Shown here piece by piece: positions 21,001 through 33,235 of a stretch of 44,343 nucleotides of DNA. The translations under genes were made by a program, and so were the position numbers. How positions within the stretch are numbered: position 1 is the stretch's first letter; each line of letters begins with the position of its first letter. The notes under the pieces are model-generated. The model saw only the letters and a program-made list of their open reading frames with translations, was not told where the DNA came from and did no database searches. The DNA is from Klebsormidium nitens (lineage: Eukaryota; Streptophyta; Klebsormidiophyceae; Klebsormidiales; Klebsormidiaceae): the NCBI GenBank assembly GCA_000708835.1, contig DF237634.1, positions 1 to 44,343 of the forward strand, given 5' to 3'.

Positions 21001-24000
21001 ACGCAAAGGCATTCGTCAAGATGTCATTTCCGGCGTCTAACAGCAGGTAGCCACGTCCCCGCCGGACTGCCAAAAGTTGCTTCGCAGCCAAGATAGAGGA
21101 ATGGCTGGGCCATGTGCCTTGAAGCCAGGTGCCGAGAAACAGTTGTCCAGCTTGAATCCGTGTCTCATCGCCGGTCATTCACGAGAAGCGTCGCCGCGCG
21201 CGCATTGAGCATCATCAGAAATGACAGTGACGCCGTTTTCAGATGACGATGCCAACAGAATGGGCATTCTATGCACAAAGCGCTCGCGCCCAAAGAGCGC
21301 TTACTTGGTCAAGACTTCCTCGAGGATATAGAAGACACTTTGATATCTTTCTCGACGAGTTGTGGCAGAATGTGTTGCTGCTGCCGGCGGCTTCAAGTTG
21401 CCCCGATCTTCTCCTAGACATGACTGGAGGTTTGCAAAACAAATTGTGGTACTCCTCTTCCTGTGACTGCCGAATTTTTTTGAGAAAAACCAAACCCGGA
21501 TCTTTTGGCTATGATTAAGCCGAGGCCTTGACGCCTCTGCAGACCATCCGTTTGTTAGTAACACGGACTTGGTCACTGCTCTACGGGACTTGCGTGACTT
21601 TCACCCCCGCTTGTTTCCTAGCCTAGATGCTTTGAACTTAGCCACACATAGTCAACTCGAGTGCGTCGTGACCCTTTTCACGCCGCGTCTCACGCACCGG
21701 CTACTCATAGTCAACTCTGAATTTGGAAAAAGCAGGACGGAAGCACACAAGAATTTCAACATCGTAGGTGCTTCCTTTCCTTCTTCTGGCCCGACGGATG
21801 AGGCTGTCAGTTTTAGGCGACGCAATTCGTCGGCGAGGAGATCATCTTCCTATCGGTGGTTTGTCCTCATTTATATGAGGAGATGCTTGCGCGTGCGTTG
21901 ATCGTCGTCGCCTATTTTTAGAAGCCCGTCACCTTTGAATGACAGCGCAACTAGCTAGGGACGTTGGTTTGGACTACATTCTGAAACTTGTGGGCGATGA
22001 TCGCCGGGCGCTTGGGCCCACTTCGTGAGGGTGTCTCTCACCGGTCTGACGCGTCGAAGCTTTTAGATAAGCGCGAATCTGCACCTTTTGGCTTTTGTTT
22101 GGAGTAATGGCTGTCGACAACATCAGGAATCAACTTAAGTACGTTCATACATCACTGCAGCCGTGATGACCGAGCGCCTCAGTGGGCCGACTCAAAAAGG
22201 CACAGAAATTACACCGGTCTGACGTTGTGAAGCGTTCTGTTTCTCTTAAGAACCACAAATCGTCGAAATCAGACCTTTGTCCGGGTCGATCGCTGGCACT
22301 TACGATCATGGGAACTTCGTTGTACCATTTGCTGACACAAATCCTCGACGCATTGTCTCGTGAAGTGATCGCAAAAGCGGACGGCTATAAGCTTCTCAAT
22401 TCTCGAGACAGAGCTGCGGTGTGAATGAATGTTCATTGCGGCATTACTTCAACCAGCGAGGAAGATATGCAGGGTCGAGGGTCGATGATAACCTCGCCGC
22501 AACCCTTGCACAGAAGTTCTGGCTGCTAATCTAGCTCGATCCAAGCTTCAGCGTCAGGTTTGGGACAGGTTAACGGACTTTAATCGTGTCCATGGCTGGC
22601 AGTGGTTACCGCCCACATCTGCAGTGGTCACTGCATATATCCACTTTTATCCAGCCCATAACCAGCCGTGTCAGAGGCCAGGAAACCCTGTTTTGACAAG
22701 CCGCTCAACCACTTACTTTTTGCGGTGCGCAGATGGTGGGCGTTAAACCTCCGGCGGTGCTCTCCGCTGCTGACTTCCGGGTTCAGGTGGATGCAGTCAC
22801 GTGATTGGCGGAATATGTCTAGGAGATATATAAAGATTCTCTGACCTTGTGCTTGATACAAAAAGCAGAGATATCCGGTGTACAACGTGTTGAGTGATTG
22901 TACTACATATGCGCTATCCTCGAATCCGGTGTAAGACTGATTGAGTGGGAGCTAATTAAGGCAAAAGGCCAGAGAAACAGATTTGATTGTCAGGTGCGGC
23001 GGCACCGTTCGAAAATCTGAACTCGGAAGACGCGAAACCTCCAACGAAGTGAATATACATGCTTGCTATCTTCATTGCAGAGACCTTGAAATCAAATCAA
23101 AGATTTGAAAATAGTTGAGCACACACGATGAGTGCTGCAATTCTGTTCGTTAATTAAAAGTATTGACCCAATTTAAGTGCTGGTTTTGCCTGATTGAGGT
23201 AACAAATTTAAGTACGATATGTGTCAAAGTTTAGCGTCATTGACTGTGACCCATTCTGGTCGATCGCCAGATTAAACCTTACTTTGATTGTCCGAAAGAT
23301 CGAGCCAACCATTCAGGCAGTGCCGGCACCGACATTGATGATTACAAGTCGGAGTGAGTTCTGTTTCCGACCGTCAACCTGGCCCAAGCAGCACTGAGTG
23401 ACTTCACCTTCAATACCGCTGTAATTCATGTGTTGCACAGCATCCGATCTTTGGCCGCGCAGCTCTCAAAGTATAGCGGAGTCTGTACCCAGTTTGTGTC
23501 AGCTGCGCATGCCATGATGGGCTAGAGCCACGGAGCGATCATCCGACCATGATTAGTTGCCGCATGTGTTGCAAGTCAGGCGCTGCCTCCGAGCTCGGAG
23601 CCAGCTTCGTTTTGTCCGCATAATTTGGCAGATCGTTTTTACAAAGGCCAGCCAAGACGTCTGCATATTGAGTAACGTGGTGATGCTGTTAGCCAATAAT
23701 CGGGGCCAATGAACGGCTAAGCACGCAAAGAAGCCGGGCGGTTATAGTAGCATATAGCTTGCAATATTGCCGCGCAAATGCTTAAGTTAACACCCGCTCA
23801 GTAGAGCAGTTCCAGTGGCAACCAAGCTGATTGTATACCTCGAAAGCAGTGAGATATCAGTTCGTAAATTCCTACTGATTGCGATCTAGGAGTGACAATA
23901 TATGTCGTCCTTGCGCCGGGAGTATTTGCTGGCGCAGCGGCACCAGTTTGACGTGCCGCCTGTACTAAGTCTGTTCAATAATACAAATATCATAATCTAC

Positions 24001-24188
24001 CAAAGTGCTCACAAATAGTAAAACACTAGTAAAATAACGAACCGTTAAATGTTGCCCATCTGAAAATCTAGCAAGCTGTAAAATAGATTGAAGCCTAATC
24101 GATTCGAAAGCAATCGTACGATAGAGCCGGCCGCTAGCATGCTGGTCCCGACCATATATTTCAAAACAACAAAGCTGATGACAGCGAA
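18052..24188. other. Six-kb region without a supportable gene
   Basis: Open frames here are under 130 codons and none shows a domain I recognise; the longest are 19865-20251, 20100-20447 (minus) and 21569-21901. Codon structure resembles that of TRMO intron 3. A TATATAAAG word at 22827-22835 is a possible core promoter on the plus strand, but no gene follows it. From about 22900 the DNA becomes more AT-rich. I see no intact transposon ends. Confidence 0.5.
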
Positions 24189-26735
24189 TTAGTCCCTACG
24201 TGACTTGCACCTCCCACCTGCTGCTATAAACACGAGACCGCTCACGACCGACACGCCAGCAATGGCCCCTAACAGCGGCACCAGGAATCCGCCGCTGCTT
24301 CCAGACGCATTCACCCGGGGGGGGGACGACGTAATAGCTGGAGGGGGAGGGGGGGGCGGGGGAACAGAGGAAACGCTCAAGAGCATGTAGACGTTATTGC
24401 ACATGCCCTTGCCGAGGTTCTCCAACACCATAGTTTGCGCCGTAGCATTATAATTGAGCGTGATGCTGTGCGGAACTTGAGTCCAAACGCATCCGTCGAA
24501 GCCCGTAACGCTGTCCAGCTGTCGTGGCGTGCAATTGTTGTATTGAAATGCGGAGAGAGAGAACGAATCTACGCCCGCATCGCTTACGCCCCCGAACATA
24601 AGCGATCCGCTGTCGGGCCCATACGTCCGGTTCCCTTGCTTCAAAAACAGAAGGCCAGACGCAACGGGCACCGTTCGTTCCGTTGACAGGAGCTTCCGGC
24701 GAGAACCGCCCTCGCCGGAAACGGAAGGCGACGTGTTGACCGGGTGTATCTCCCCGGGGTAATAAGCGGCGAACCCGGTGACGCCCTCGGTACCCGACAC
24801 TGACGCCGCGTATCCACATACCCCCCCCATTTCCGTGCTTCCGGCGACCCCCTGAATGCTGGTCGCGTTGGCGGGATCCACCGTCACGGTACTGCTCGGC
24901 ACCACGACCTCCGCTTTCTTGAAGAGATACAACCCGTAGATGCCCCCCCAGTTCTCCGGGCGAAGTGCTGACGTGGCAGCCGTGTTCGAGACTGCGTCAT
25001 AGCGCGCGTAGAGCCCCGCGGGCGTCGCACGCCACGTGCACGCGCGCGCGGCGGCGCCGGTGGCCGCCTGCCACGCGTCGCTCGCTGAGCAGCCCATCGC
25101 TTGGGCGCCGGAGATCATGTAGACCGATCCGCTGGGCGCCGGGCCGGACACCGGAAACGCCAGCGTGCCGGAATCTGGCGCAAAGAACAGAGCGGAACCG
25201 GAACTATCCGCCGGGGTTTGCGTCAGAACGAGCGCCGAGGCCGCGACATACGAAGTCGCGGCCGCGCTGACGTCCGTAAACACTGCCGGGGGGGTGTTTC
25301 CGAAGTCGAAGGTGCTGACGGCAACGGGGGTTTTGATCGCGGGCGTGCTCGACCCCCCATCCAGGAAATCGAAGTTTCGCCCACGCGTTGAGATTGAAAT
25401 GACGATTGTACCGCTGCCGAGACTGCCGCTGCACGAGTCGTCGCATGGCGCGTGAGGGGGGGGCGGAACCGCTTGGAAAGGAGGGGGGGGGAGCGAAGGT
25501 GGAGGCTTTTGCGGAGGGGGCTGGTTTGGCGGCGGCTGTAAGGGGGGGCCCTGAATTTGCGACGACTCATCCGGAGGGTGTGCTAAAAGCGGAGGCGGCT
25601 GGTTTGGCGGAGAATGCGGGGGGGGGGGGTCCANNNNNNNNNNNNNNNNNNNNNNNNNNNNNNNNNNNNNNNNNNNNNNNNNNNNNNNNNNNNNNNNNNN
25701 NNNNNNNNNNNNNNNNNNNNNNNNNNNNNNNNNNNNNNNNNNNNNNNNNNNNNNNNNNNNNNNNNNNNNNNNNNNNNNNNNNNNNNNNNNNNNNNNNNNN
25801 NNNNNNNNNNNNNNNNNNNNNNNNNNNNNNNNNNNNNNNNNNNNNNNNNNNNNNNNNNNNNNNNNNNNNNNNNNNNNNNNNNNNNNNNNNNNNNNNNNNN
25901 NNNNNNNNNNNNNNNNNNNNNNNNNNNNNNNNNNNNNNNNNNNNNNNNNNNNNNNNNNNNNNNNNNNNNNNNNNNNNNNNNNNNNNNNNNNNNNNNNNNN
26001 NNNNNNNNNNNNNNNNNNNNNNNNNNNNNNNNNNNNNNNNNNNNNNNNNNNNNNNNNNNNNNNNNNNNNNNNNNNNNNNNNNNNNNNNNNNNNNNNNNNN
26101 NNNNNNNNNNNNNNNNNNNNNNNNNNNNNNNNNNNNNNNNNNNNNNNNNNNNNNNNNNNNNNNNNNNNNNNNNNNNNNNNNNNNNNNNNNNNNNNNNNNN
26201 NNNNNNNNNNNNNNNNNNNNNNNNNNNNNNNNNNNNNNNNNNNNNNNNNNNNNNNNNNNNNNNNGTCGGGTGGGGGTGGATTGATCGGAGGGGGCTGGTC
26301 AGGCGGAGGCAGACCGACAGGAGGGGGCTGGTCGGGGGGGGTGGATTGACCGGAGGGGGCTGGTCGGGTGGCGGCGGATTTTCTGGAGGAGGCAGGGCCG
26401 GGGGGGTTCACTCGGCGGCGGTTGGTTTAACGGAGGGGGATTGTCCGGAGGGGGTTGCTCGGGGGCGGGTTCGCCAGAGGGGGTGGTTGCAGCGGTGGAG
26501 GGGGGGATTTGGCGGAGGTTGGACCGGAGGGGGGGGGGCCTTTGGGGGGGGGGGGCAAAAGCGGGCACTGGTTGGCGACGAAGGTTGCGTAGTAAGGGAG
26601 AGCGTTGTTGACGCAACTTGATTTCGACACCTGGTTGCGAGAAGCAATTGCATGTGCTGCTCGCGCCCAACCCGCAGGGGCCGGTACTGCTCCCGCAGCC
26701 AGCTGTCATGCACAAATAAGTGGTGTTGTTGCATA
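24189..26735 (-). CDS. Proline-rich cell-wall/plasma-membrane protein with duplicated ectodomain (partial, gap inside)
   Basis: The 3' part is solid: about 390 codons end at TAA (24189-24191). From N to C the protein shows a Cys-rich segment (CLCNNTTYLCMTAGC, about 26600-26720), a long PPP-rich region broken by the gap, an ectodomain with several N-x-S/T sites, a second short poly-Pro tract, a hydrophobic helix (FLVPLLGAIAGVSVVSGLVF) and a basic tail RCKSRRD. This is the architecture of an extensin-like wall-associated protein anchored in the plasma membrane. The ectodomain appears twice: one copy has PDSGTLAF ... GCSASDAW ... CTWRATP, the other PDSGSLMFGG ... NNCTPRQLD ... CVWTQVP. Upstream of the gap the proline-rich reading jumps between frames at poly-G/C runs, which suggests indel errors rather than introns. 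The true start is unresolved. Confidence 0.7.
25634..26264. other. Assembly gap (631 N) inside the proline-rich coding region
   Basis: The run of N is flanked on both sides by GGGGGNGG-type repeats encoding poly-proline on the minus strand. The gap is therefore probably a collapsed or unsequenced repeat, and its true length is not known. Confidence 0.95.
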
Positions 26736-26764
26736 AACATTCTTTGTACCGATTCTTTATACTC

Positions 26765-27000
26765 TTTTAGGTACCAACTCCAGTCATCTCTGCGAGCGCC
26801 GTCTCTATAGCTAAGTCTCGATGCGAAGTGGTTTCTGTGTTTTCTGGATCAACTACGCCAACGAGATCATATTCGTAGTTGATCAAGCGTTTCAATCTTT
26901 CGTCAAAGAGCACGTCTGTCAAGCGCACATTCGGCTTCAAAAACAAGAAATCCTTCTTGGTCAAACGAAAATGGAATTTCGTGATTCGGCTTTGCTAGAA
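26765..27000 (-). other. Open stretch of unknown origin upstream of the proline-rich gene
   Basis: A minus-strand open frame (26767-26964) reads FLKPNVRLTDVLFDERL, then a segment with INYEYDLVGVVDPE. It looks protein-like but matches no family I know. It may be an upstream exon of the proline-rich gene, or a third diverged copy of the duplicated unit seen at 27.25 and 27.87 kb. Confidence 0.3.
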
Positions 27001-27138
27001 TTCTAGTGATGACCAGGCTTTGAAACAGAAACTCTAGCGACCCATGGCTAGCAAGTTTTCAACTAGACAAGTTACCGAAGGTACGCTATTTCAAAAGCGC
27101 TTCCTTCAACATAGATACAAGAAACCCGTGTCATCATG

Positions 27139-27360
27139 CTAGTGAGTTTCGATTGCGCGGCGTATCTTTTGAGCCTTGACGCGTGGAGCATACTCGAGTC
27201 TATATTGCAACCCAAAGCTTTTGAACGCTCTTTTGCAAGGAAAGTGAGGACTTGTGACAGGAACGGATTCGCTTTTAAGAACCAAAGCGTTTTCGCCAAA
27301 GACTTCCTTACACGAGCATCCAATCGCGGACCTGCGTTCAGAAACCCCCAGCACCTCAAG
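27139..27360 (-). pseudogene. Decayed copy of the adjacent ectodomain fragment
   Basis: The DNA at 27253-27356 is clearly similar to 27876-27978. Shared words are ACGGATTCGCTTTTAA and TTCAGAAACCCCCAGCACC, both offset by about 622 bp. On the minus strand the copy still reads LGVSERRSA where the other reads LGVSESESAFG, after which the frames diverge. Confidence 0.65.
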
Positions 27361-27722
27361 GAGGGGCGGTCACTCTCTCAGAGGCGGAATATAGGCGTGT
27401 CTGTTCCTTCAAAGCGAAGACCCTATTCCAAAACAGGTCTCGGCCATTTTCGGACCCCTATTCGTAAAACGAGGAACTTTTCATTTTGCTACTTATATTC
27501 TTCCGCACTTCGAATACGGCCCCTATCAGACAGATTGCATTTCTCTGCTGTGATATTGAAGGACATATATCAAGATCACAAGAAAAGAGAAGGTCAGATG
27601 GTGGTTAAGTTGCTACCTGGGCTCCAAGAAGCTGTCACGACAGAGGCCCAATGATAGTTACAAGTGTCTGCCACGAATCCCTTGGTTCTTTCTGACCCAT
27701 TTTGCATAACCAGCCAGCATTT

Positions 27723-28241
27723 TCATAGCCCTTTGCCCAAAACCAACGTTTTGGCCTGGCCAACGAATGCATACCGTTTGATCGACGCGGCTCTCTTCCA
27801 TATATCCCCTCCCCAAGTGGAGAGTGACCGCCCCTCCCACCTCAACAAGCTCTGGACGCACTCGCACGAATCGACTTGTGGGACAACGGATTCGCTTTTA
27901 ATATCCACAGCGGTTCCTTGGCAGGTCTCGTTGAGTATCGATCCAAACGCAGACTCACTTTCAGAAACCCCCAGCACCCCATTATAAAAAGCCGAGGTTG
28001 AGGCGTGAACCAGGAGTCCGAGGTCCGTGGTTGTCGAGAAGGCACCGGCGTAACCCGTCAAGTTACGGGTCGAGGTAACCCCCCCCTGGGTCACCGAAAC
28101 GGTGCGAGCCAACACACTTGAAGTAACTGTAGAATTGCTGAGTAGCTGCATCACGGGAATCATTTTTTGGGTTAGTATCAACGATCGATGACATCCCATT
28201 GTTGAGAGGTCATCGAGATCGAGATCAAGCGAGAAGGGCAA
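27723..28241 (-). pseudogene. Ectodomain fragment related to the proline-rich wall protein
   Basis: A 172-codon open frame includes SNSTVTSSVLARTVSV, NLTGYAGAFSTTT and LGVSESESAFGSILNETC. These parallel STVTVDPANATS, CGYAASVSGTE and GGVSDAGVDSFSLSAFQYNNC in the gene at 24.2-26.7 kb. It has three N-glycosylation sequons (NST, NLT, NET), as expected of an extracellular domain. No signal peptide, proline tract or anchor is visible around it, so it is either an isolated exon of a gene I cannot rebuild or a gene fragment. Confidence 0.45.
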
Positions 28242-29987
28242 CTGAAGGGTTCCAAGTCAGGAAGCAGTCTCTTCGGAGAGTTTGACAGCCTGGCAACTTC
28301 AGACTTCGTGTGGTCTAGCACCGCCCACGTAACTCATCAAGCAGCACATAGTAGCCAGAGAAAGGCCGCTCGCCGTTCATACTGTGCAAGTTTACAAGAG
28401 GCGAGGGTGCAAAGAGGTCGCCTCCAATCTTGACGGCGCACTTCTGTTCAGCCGTTGTCTCCGATGCTCGTGATTCGTTCTTGAGCGCGCTCTCTCCAAG
28501 TGGCAACCTGCTTGGGAAGAAGCGGCTGGCCAGAAGGCTAAAGTACGGGCGTGGCTGACTCATGCCGCGTGGCGCCTTCCGATGTTGTCGAGCTAAATAC
28601 GAGGCCACTGACTGTTGGCTACGCGCCCAGGGGCGCCTAAATCAGCGTTGGATGCCTTCACAGCACATACCCACGTATACGCCATTATCCCTAAATGTAA
28701 GCTGTAGTGGTTTTGATTCAAAGATTCTGACTTAAGTAAGCTGGTGCATGCATATGGATCAACCGCCTCTGACTTTGTTATTGGCGGCGAGTACATCAAG
28801 TATAGCAAACATCAAGGCAGTATCTGTTTTACAATGCGGCAGGGACGAGAGCACTCCCGTTGGGCAGATCACGCGCTCATCACGTAATCATGAAGGTCAC
28901 GGATGCTGCAAAAGTCTGTTGATTGAATCGTCAGACTAGTCTTGTTCGGGCAGCACCAGGATCTTTGCCGCACTCATACATACACTGTGAGCGCGATCCA
29001 GATTCAATTATCCGAACGTCAGTGACTCTTGCTTTTAATTTCGGGCCCCGGTTGAGCAAAGCGCCCGGTGTTCCACGCGTCTTCAAATGCTCAAGTGGAG
29101 GTGCTTCATTGTCTGAGTTTGGCACTCAAGTTTCGTGTACTTCGACAAATCAGGCAACTTCGAACTTCCAGCCGGCCGGCGTCCACCACTTTTTCGGCAG
29201 TTGCTCTAAGCCTCAAACGTCTTTTGAATTCTCCAAATCATTCGTGAGGTTCCCTGATGCGATGAAGCCTCCTGGCTGTGCTAAACTTGAAAGTAAGTAG
29301 CGGGCAAGGAAAGCAACCCTTAGCATTGGACCTGTACATCCATGGAGATCAGAGCAACAATTGCGAAGTCGTTCTGCTCATTGTGGATCGTTCTCGTTCG
29401 AAATTGGCAGGGACGACAAGAATCGGTGATGGGCAGCAAAATTCTGCTCAGACAACCTTGTCCATTCTAGTCTGACGCCGTGCCACTCTGCCTTCTTGCA
29501 CACGCTTGTCGAAGCGAGCGACCTTTCTGCGGTTTTGAGACGCCTTTGCGGCTTTCAAGTGCCTTTATGAACCAGTAACACCGAAACTCAAGCTTACTGC
29601 TTTTGAGTTTGCAAATGTATCGATGGATCTGTGGTAAGCATAGAACGTTAAAAATGGTCGCGGGCTGAGACCATGACCGCCAGTTCGAGTGCCACTCAAC
29701 AGCTTCAGAAAGCGCATCTTTCGTGAATTTCCGAGTGCCTTGGAAGATATCCGGACGTCCTGAGAGGGCACGAATACCGCACAGTTGCATCCTCTTTGGG
29801 TTTTGATGTGCTTTCCAACGTTTATCTGAGAAATTTTGCCTTTATGCAGGCAGCATACGTACGGGTCTTTTTCAGTCTCGTATTTGCTTCAGCGCGTTTC
29901 TCGTGGTCGCTTTTTTGGGGGGATAGAGCCAGATTCATCGTACTTATCCCCTAACACGAAAGCCAGTCCTGCACGTGAAGCTGACGA

Positions 29988-30021
29988 ACCGGGCTCCTGT
30001 GCTGACCGGGCTCCTGTGCTG
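29988..30021. repeat. Exact 17-bp tandem duplication
   Basis: ACCGGGCTCCTGTGCTG occurs twice back to back. Confidence 0.9.
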
Positions 30022-31577
30022 ACGCTACAAGTGGACCCGCAGGTGAAGCTGAGACTCTCCATGGCAGTGAATCAATGGTTTCGTGTTGAACACATCTGGC
30101 CGGCGAGGATTAAGGGACAAAGTGGGCTTCAAAAGCGCAATGAAGTATTCCTTGTCTTTCATTGACGCCAGCGGCCGGGTCTATCACGGTTGATATTGAC
30201 ATATATATAGAGTGAACGTCGCTCAATCTAGAGAGGTCAGCTTTTATCGACCGGCGCAACCTCCGTCGGTTCTAGTCCTGTCATTACGTAGAAGCTTCTG
30301 TAAAGGTATTTCTCCGAAGACTGTTATCGAAGGCCCTTTCGGTAGCTTCAAATTAGCCTCGTCCTCTGCAGTAATCATTCACATCAACCTGGGTAGCCTT
30401 TGAGGACTTAGCTCGCAACGTTTTGCTAGCGGGTCGTAGACCATCTTCGCCCACCCTGCGTTTCGTCCGCATATGGCGTTTCATTTGAAGACTAGTACTA
30501 CAAGGTTTCAAGCGAGGAACTATCTATCCTTTGCGGACTTGAGGAAGAAGCTTAACCAGGCGAGGATGTCTACGGCACCCCTGGGTCGGTACTGCCCAGA
30601 TAAAGGTCCCTGATGCCGCTATCTCAAATGATCTTGCGATCTGGTTGGCCACTCGTCTTAAGCGCAGCTTGCTTCGCATCGGTTCGCTTCAATTGTGGCC
30701 TCTTTCATCATATCTGCTCCGACTAGCTTCTTCAAGGCGGCAGCGCAGCTTTCCTTACCAAAGCACACATACGGAGTCAATCTCATGAGACGGCTGATCT
30801 GAGCATTATGCTTAAGTCTCCGTTTTGTCGAGTGAAAAATGAGACGAGATTGTGGCTCCTCTGACATAATGGCGCGACATGCTGTACGACGCCACTTTCG
30901 ATTGTTTGGCATGTGCCCAGATTCCGTTGCGGTCCGGGTTTTGGACAGAATTTATTTGCTTTAAGCATATCGTTGATGCCCGCTAATTCTTGCGAGGACC
31001 AGTGAACTACACTGCACGCAGGCGTCATGACTACCCAACTTATGGAGGATCTAATAGATTGATCCATGACGTGTTTCTTAAAAATATCCTTGTAACTGGA
31101 GGAGCTCTTGGACCCAGAGGAGTCAGCGGCTCGACTTCCTGATAGACCAGCTTCCCTTGTTTTCCGTATCTGCAAAACAGGGGCGCACGATTTAGCAGAG
31201 ACAAAGAGGTGCTAGGTTCGCCAAAAGGAAAGCTCGTGGGTCAAATAAAGCTCTTACTGTTTCCAACCGATAACCTTCTGTGCGCCTGTGACGACCAGTA
31301 CATTGTTAAGCTGTCCGCCCACTGTTTCTTGGATTCTAAAGTCATATGCTACGGCCACGGTACTTACAAACTGTGTATGCCCTTCCGGCAAGGAAAGAAA
31401 CGGCTGGGTTTCCCCATTGATTGACGCGTGTCTGGCCAGCTATCCGATGCCACCTCGACTCATCGTACCGTTTCCAAAACATAACACGTGTATCCTAGTG
31501 GGAACGTATCAACTTGATTGGATCGATCTCTTCGCCGTGGTGCCTGACGTCGTCTTACAAGAGGGCGGCGCGATTTC

Positions 31578-31674
31578 GGGATCGAACCCGTTTTAGCTGC
31601 CAGCGGCGCGACGAGCGGTGCGTGTTTCATCATCGCTGAGCTATCATTTCGCTGAGCTTGTAATAGCTGAGCTA
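31578..31674 (-). repeat. tRNA-like relic with Pol III box A and box B words
   Basis: On the minus strand GGGTTCGATCCC (31578-31589) matches the box B/T-loop consensus. Box-A-like words follow the pattern AGCTCAGC at 31631-31643, 31645-31658 and 31662-31674. The sequence does not fold into a full tRNA: the acceptor arms do not pair and the T stem is only 3-4 bp. It may be a tRNA pseudogene or the head of a SINE. Confidence 0.4.
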
Positions 31675-33200
31675 TTTCTGTGGCCGAACTTCCTCGTGCT
31701 CGGGGCCCAATCAATGTCTACTGTTTGACATATCGCTTTTTGTTGACCGGCGTGGGGTCGTGTCCCTCAAGAGCTTAAGCTGCAAAAGTGGCCGACCGGG
31801 CTTGGCATCAGAGCGACAATTGAACAATCATCGATAACGTTGGCAAGGATGCGAGTCGCCGGCCATGATCTGCAGTAGATCAAGGATTGGTTGGTTGATT
31901 ACTGAAGCCAACACATCGCCCTTCAGAACGGAGTCTGAGGGACTAGTCGAGGGGCGGCACCCAAGTTCTTTTGGTCGATCTATCCGAGGCTGGTCTTTAT
32001 CTTCCTGATAACGCATGGCAATAGCTGCTGATAAACAGTATTTGCCAGTAGACGCGAGGGTGTCAACACCGATCCCGGAAGTGTCAGCCCTCACAAAGGA
32101 CTCTTTCTATCTTTCGGCCGTCAGTTTTCTCAGGACCCCGCCACAGAAATGCCAAAGAAAGCTGCAGATCGCGATATCAGAGCAAGGCAAAGATGTCTAC
32201 AAAAGCCTCCGGCTAATCCACGTACAGGAGATGTTTTTGCATGATTGATTTGATGCCGCTCGTATTTGATGGCAATGGAGAATTGATCGCTTTCTTCGGG
32301 CTTCTCTAAGACGTCCATCTTCCACCTACACCTCTATGGTGCCCAGTTCCATGAGCAGTTTACATCATACAAGTCTGGACCTGTAAAGGATCTCTCAGTA
32401 AGAGCCTCTACATCCTTATCGCTTCGATTTATGCCGCGAGAGTTTGTATGATCTTTATCATTGATTGCAGCTTTCGGCGCCGGTCGAATTGGCGCAACTT
32501 GTGCCTTGTCCTCCTTAAGTCGCACCAATATCTTTGCACTCCTTACAAGAATCTTCGCAACTTGTAACGGTGTGCTTCGATACCCGATATGAGTGTTCCT
32601 GATTTCAAGTATTCGCTCTTTTCCGCCACCTTCCAGCAACCAAGCACCTCGAAGTTTTTGGGGATACACGAAAAGAATAGATCTGTCTGCGCAAATGCTT
32701 GCGCTGGCTGGCAAAGATGACCGCCGCAACCTGACTGCCGCCGCTCCAGAAGCCTTTCAAGAGTTCCATCGAAGCTTCATTAAATCGGCAAGTTAGTCGT
32801 CCACTGACCTCTGGGCTTGCGGATTCGCAGATGCGTGTTCGTTTGTCGTGACGGCACAGAATCTGTGCAGACTGTCTCCCTTTACCAGCTTAGCTGTCGA
32901 TCATACACCTCGAGAACCTTTGGAAGACCTTCCGGCCCTCAAGAAGTGTCAGCTAATAAGCGGGCGAGCTTTTGTTCAGCACTGAGCAGCAAACAATGAA
33001 TGCGAAAGGGCTCCAGCGTTTCGGCCCTATCTACTTTTCAGTGGGCAGAAGTTGGTCAAGAACAAATATTCATGCACGCTTTGTTGAAAAGGCAGCTAGC
33101 CTCCTCGTCACGCAGTTATGTAACCTTCCCGCCCTCTCTCAGGCGGTTTCCTACTCCCCTGTGGTTCTCGTTTTTACTTAACCACACAGAATAGCAGAAG

Positions 33201-33235
33201 AAGCTTACGCGCGCCGGCGCGCGCCCGCGAAGCTT
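33201..33235. repeat. GC-rich imperfect palindrome flanked by AAGCTT
   Basis: The core GCGCGCCGGCGCGC is a perfect 14-bp palindrome, and AAGCTT lies on each side at near-symmetrical distance. It stands out from the surrounding sequence by GC content. Confidence 0.7.

Noticed and set aside
24435-25455. Several plus-strand open frames opposite the proline-rich gene
   Set aside because: They are Arg-rich shadows of the minus-strand ectodomain, which shows internal repeats and a membrane anchor.
27136-27654. 172-codon plus-strand open frame
   Set aside because: It overlaps the decayed minus-strand ectodomain copy and shows no protein family signal.
31560-31660. Intact tRNA gene
   Set aside because: The T-loop word is present, but the acceptor and T stems do not pair properly and no convincing anticodon arm can be drawn.
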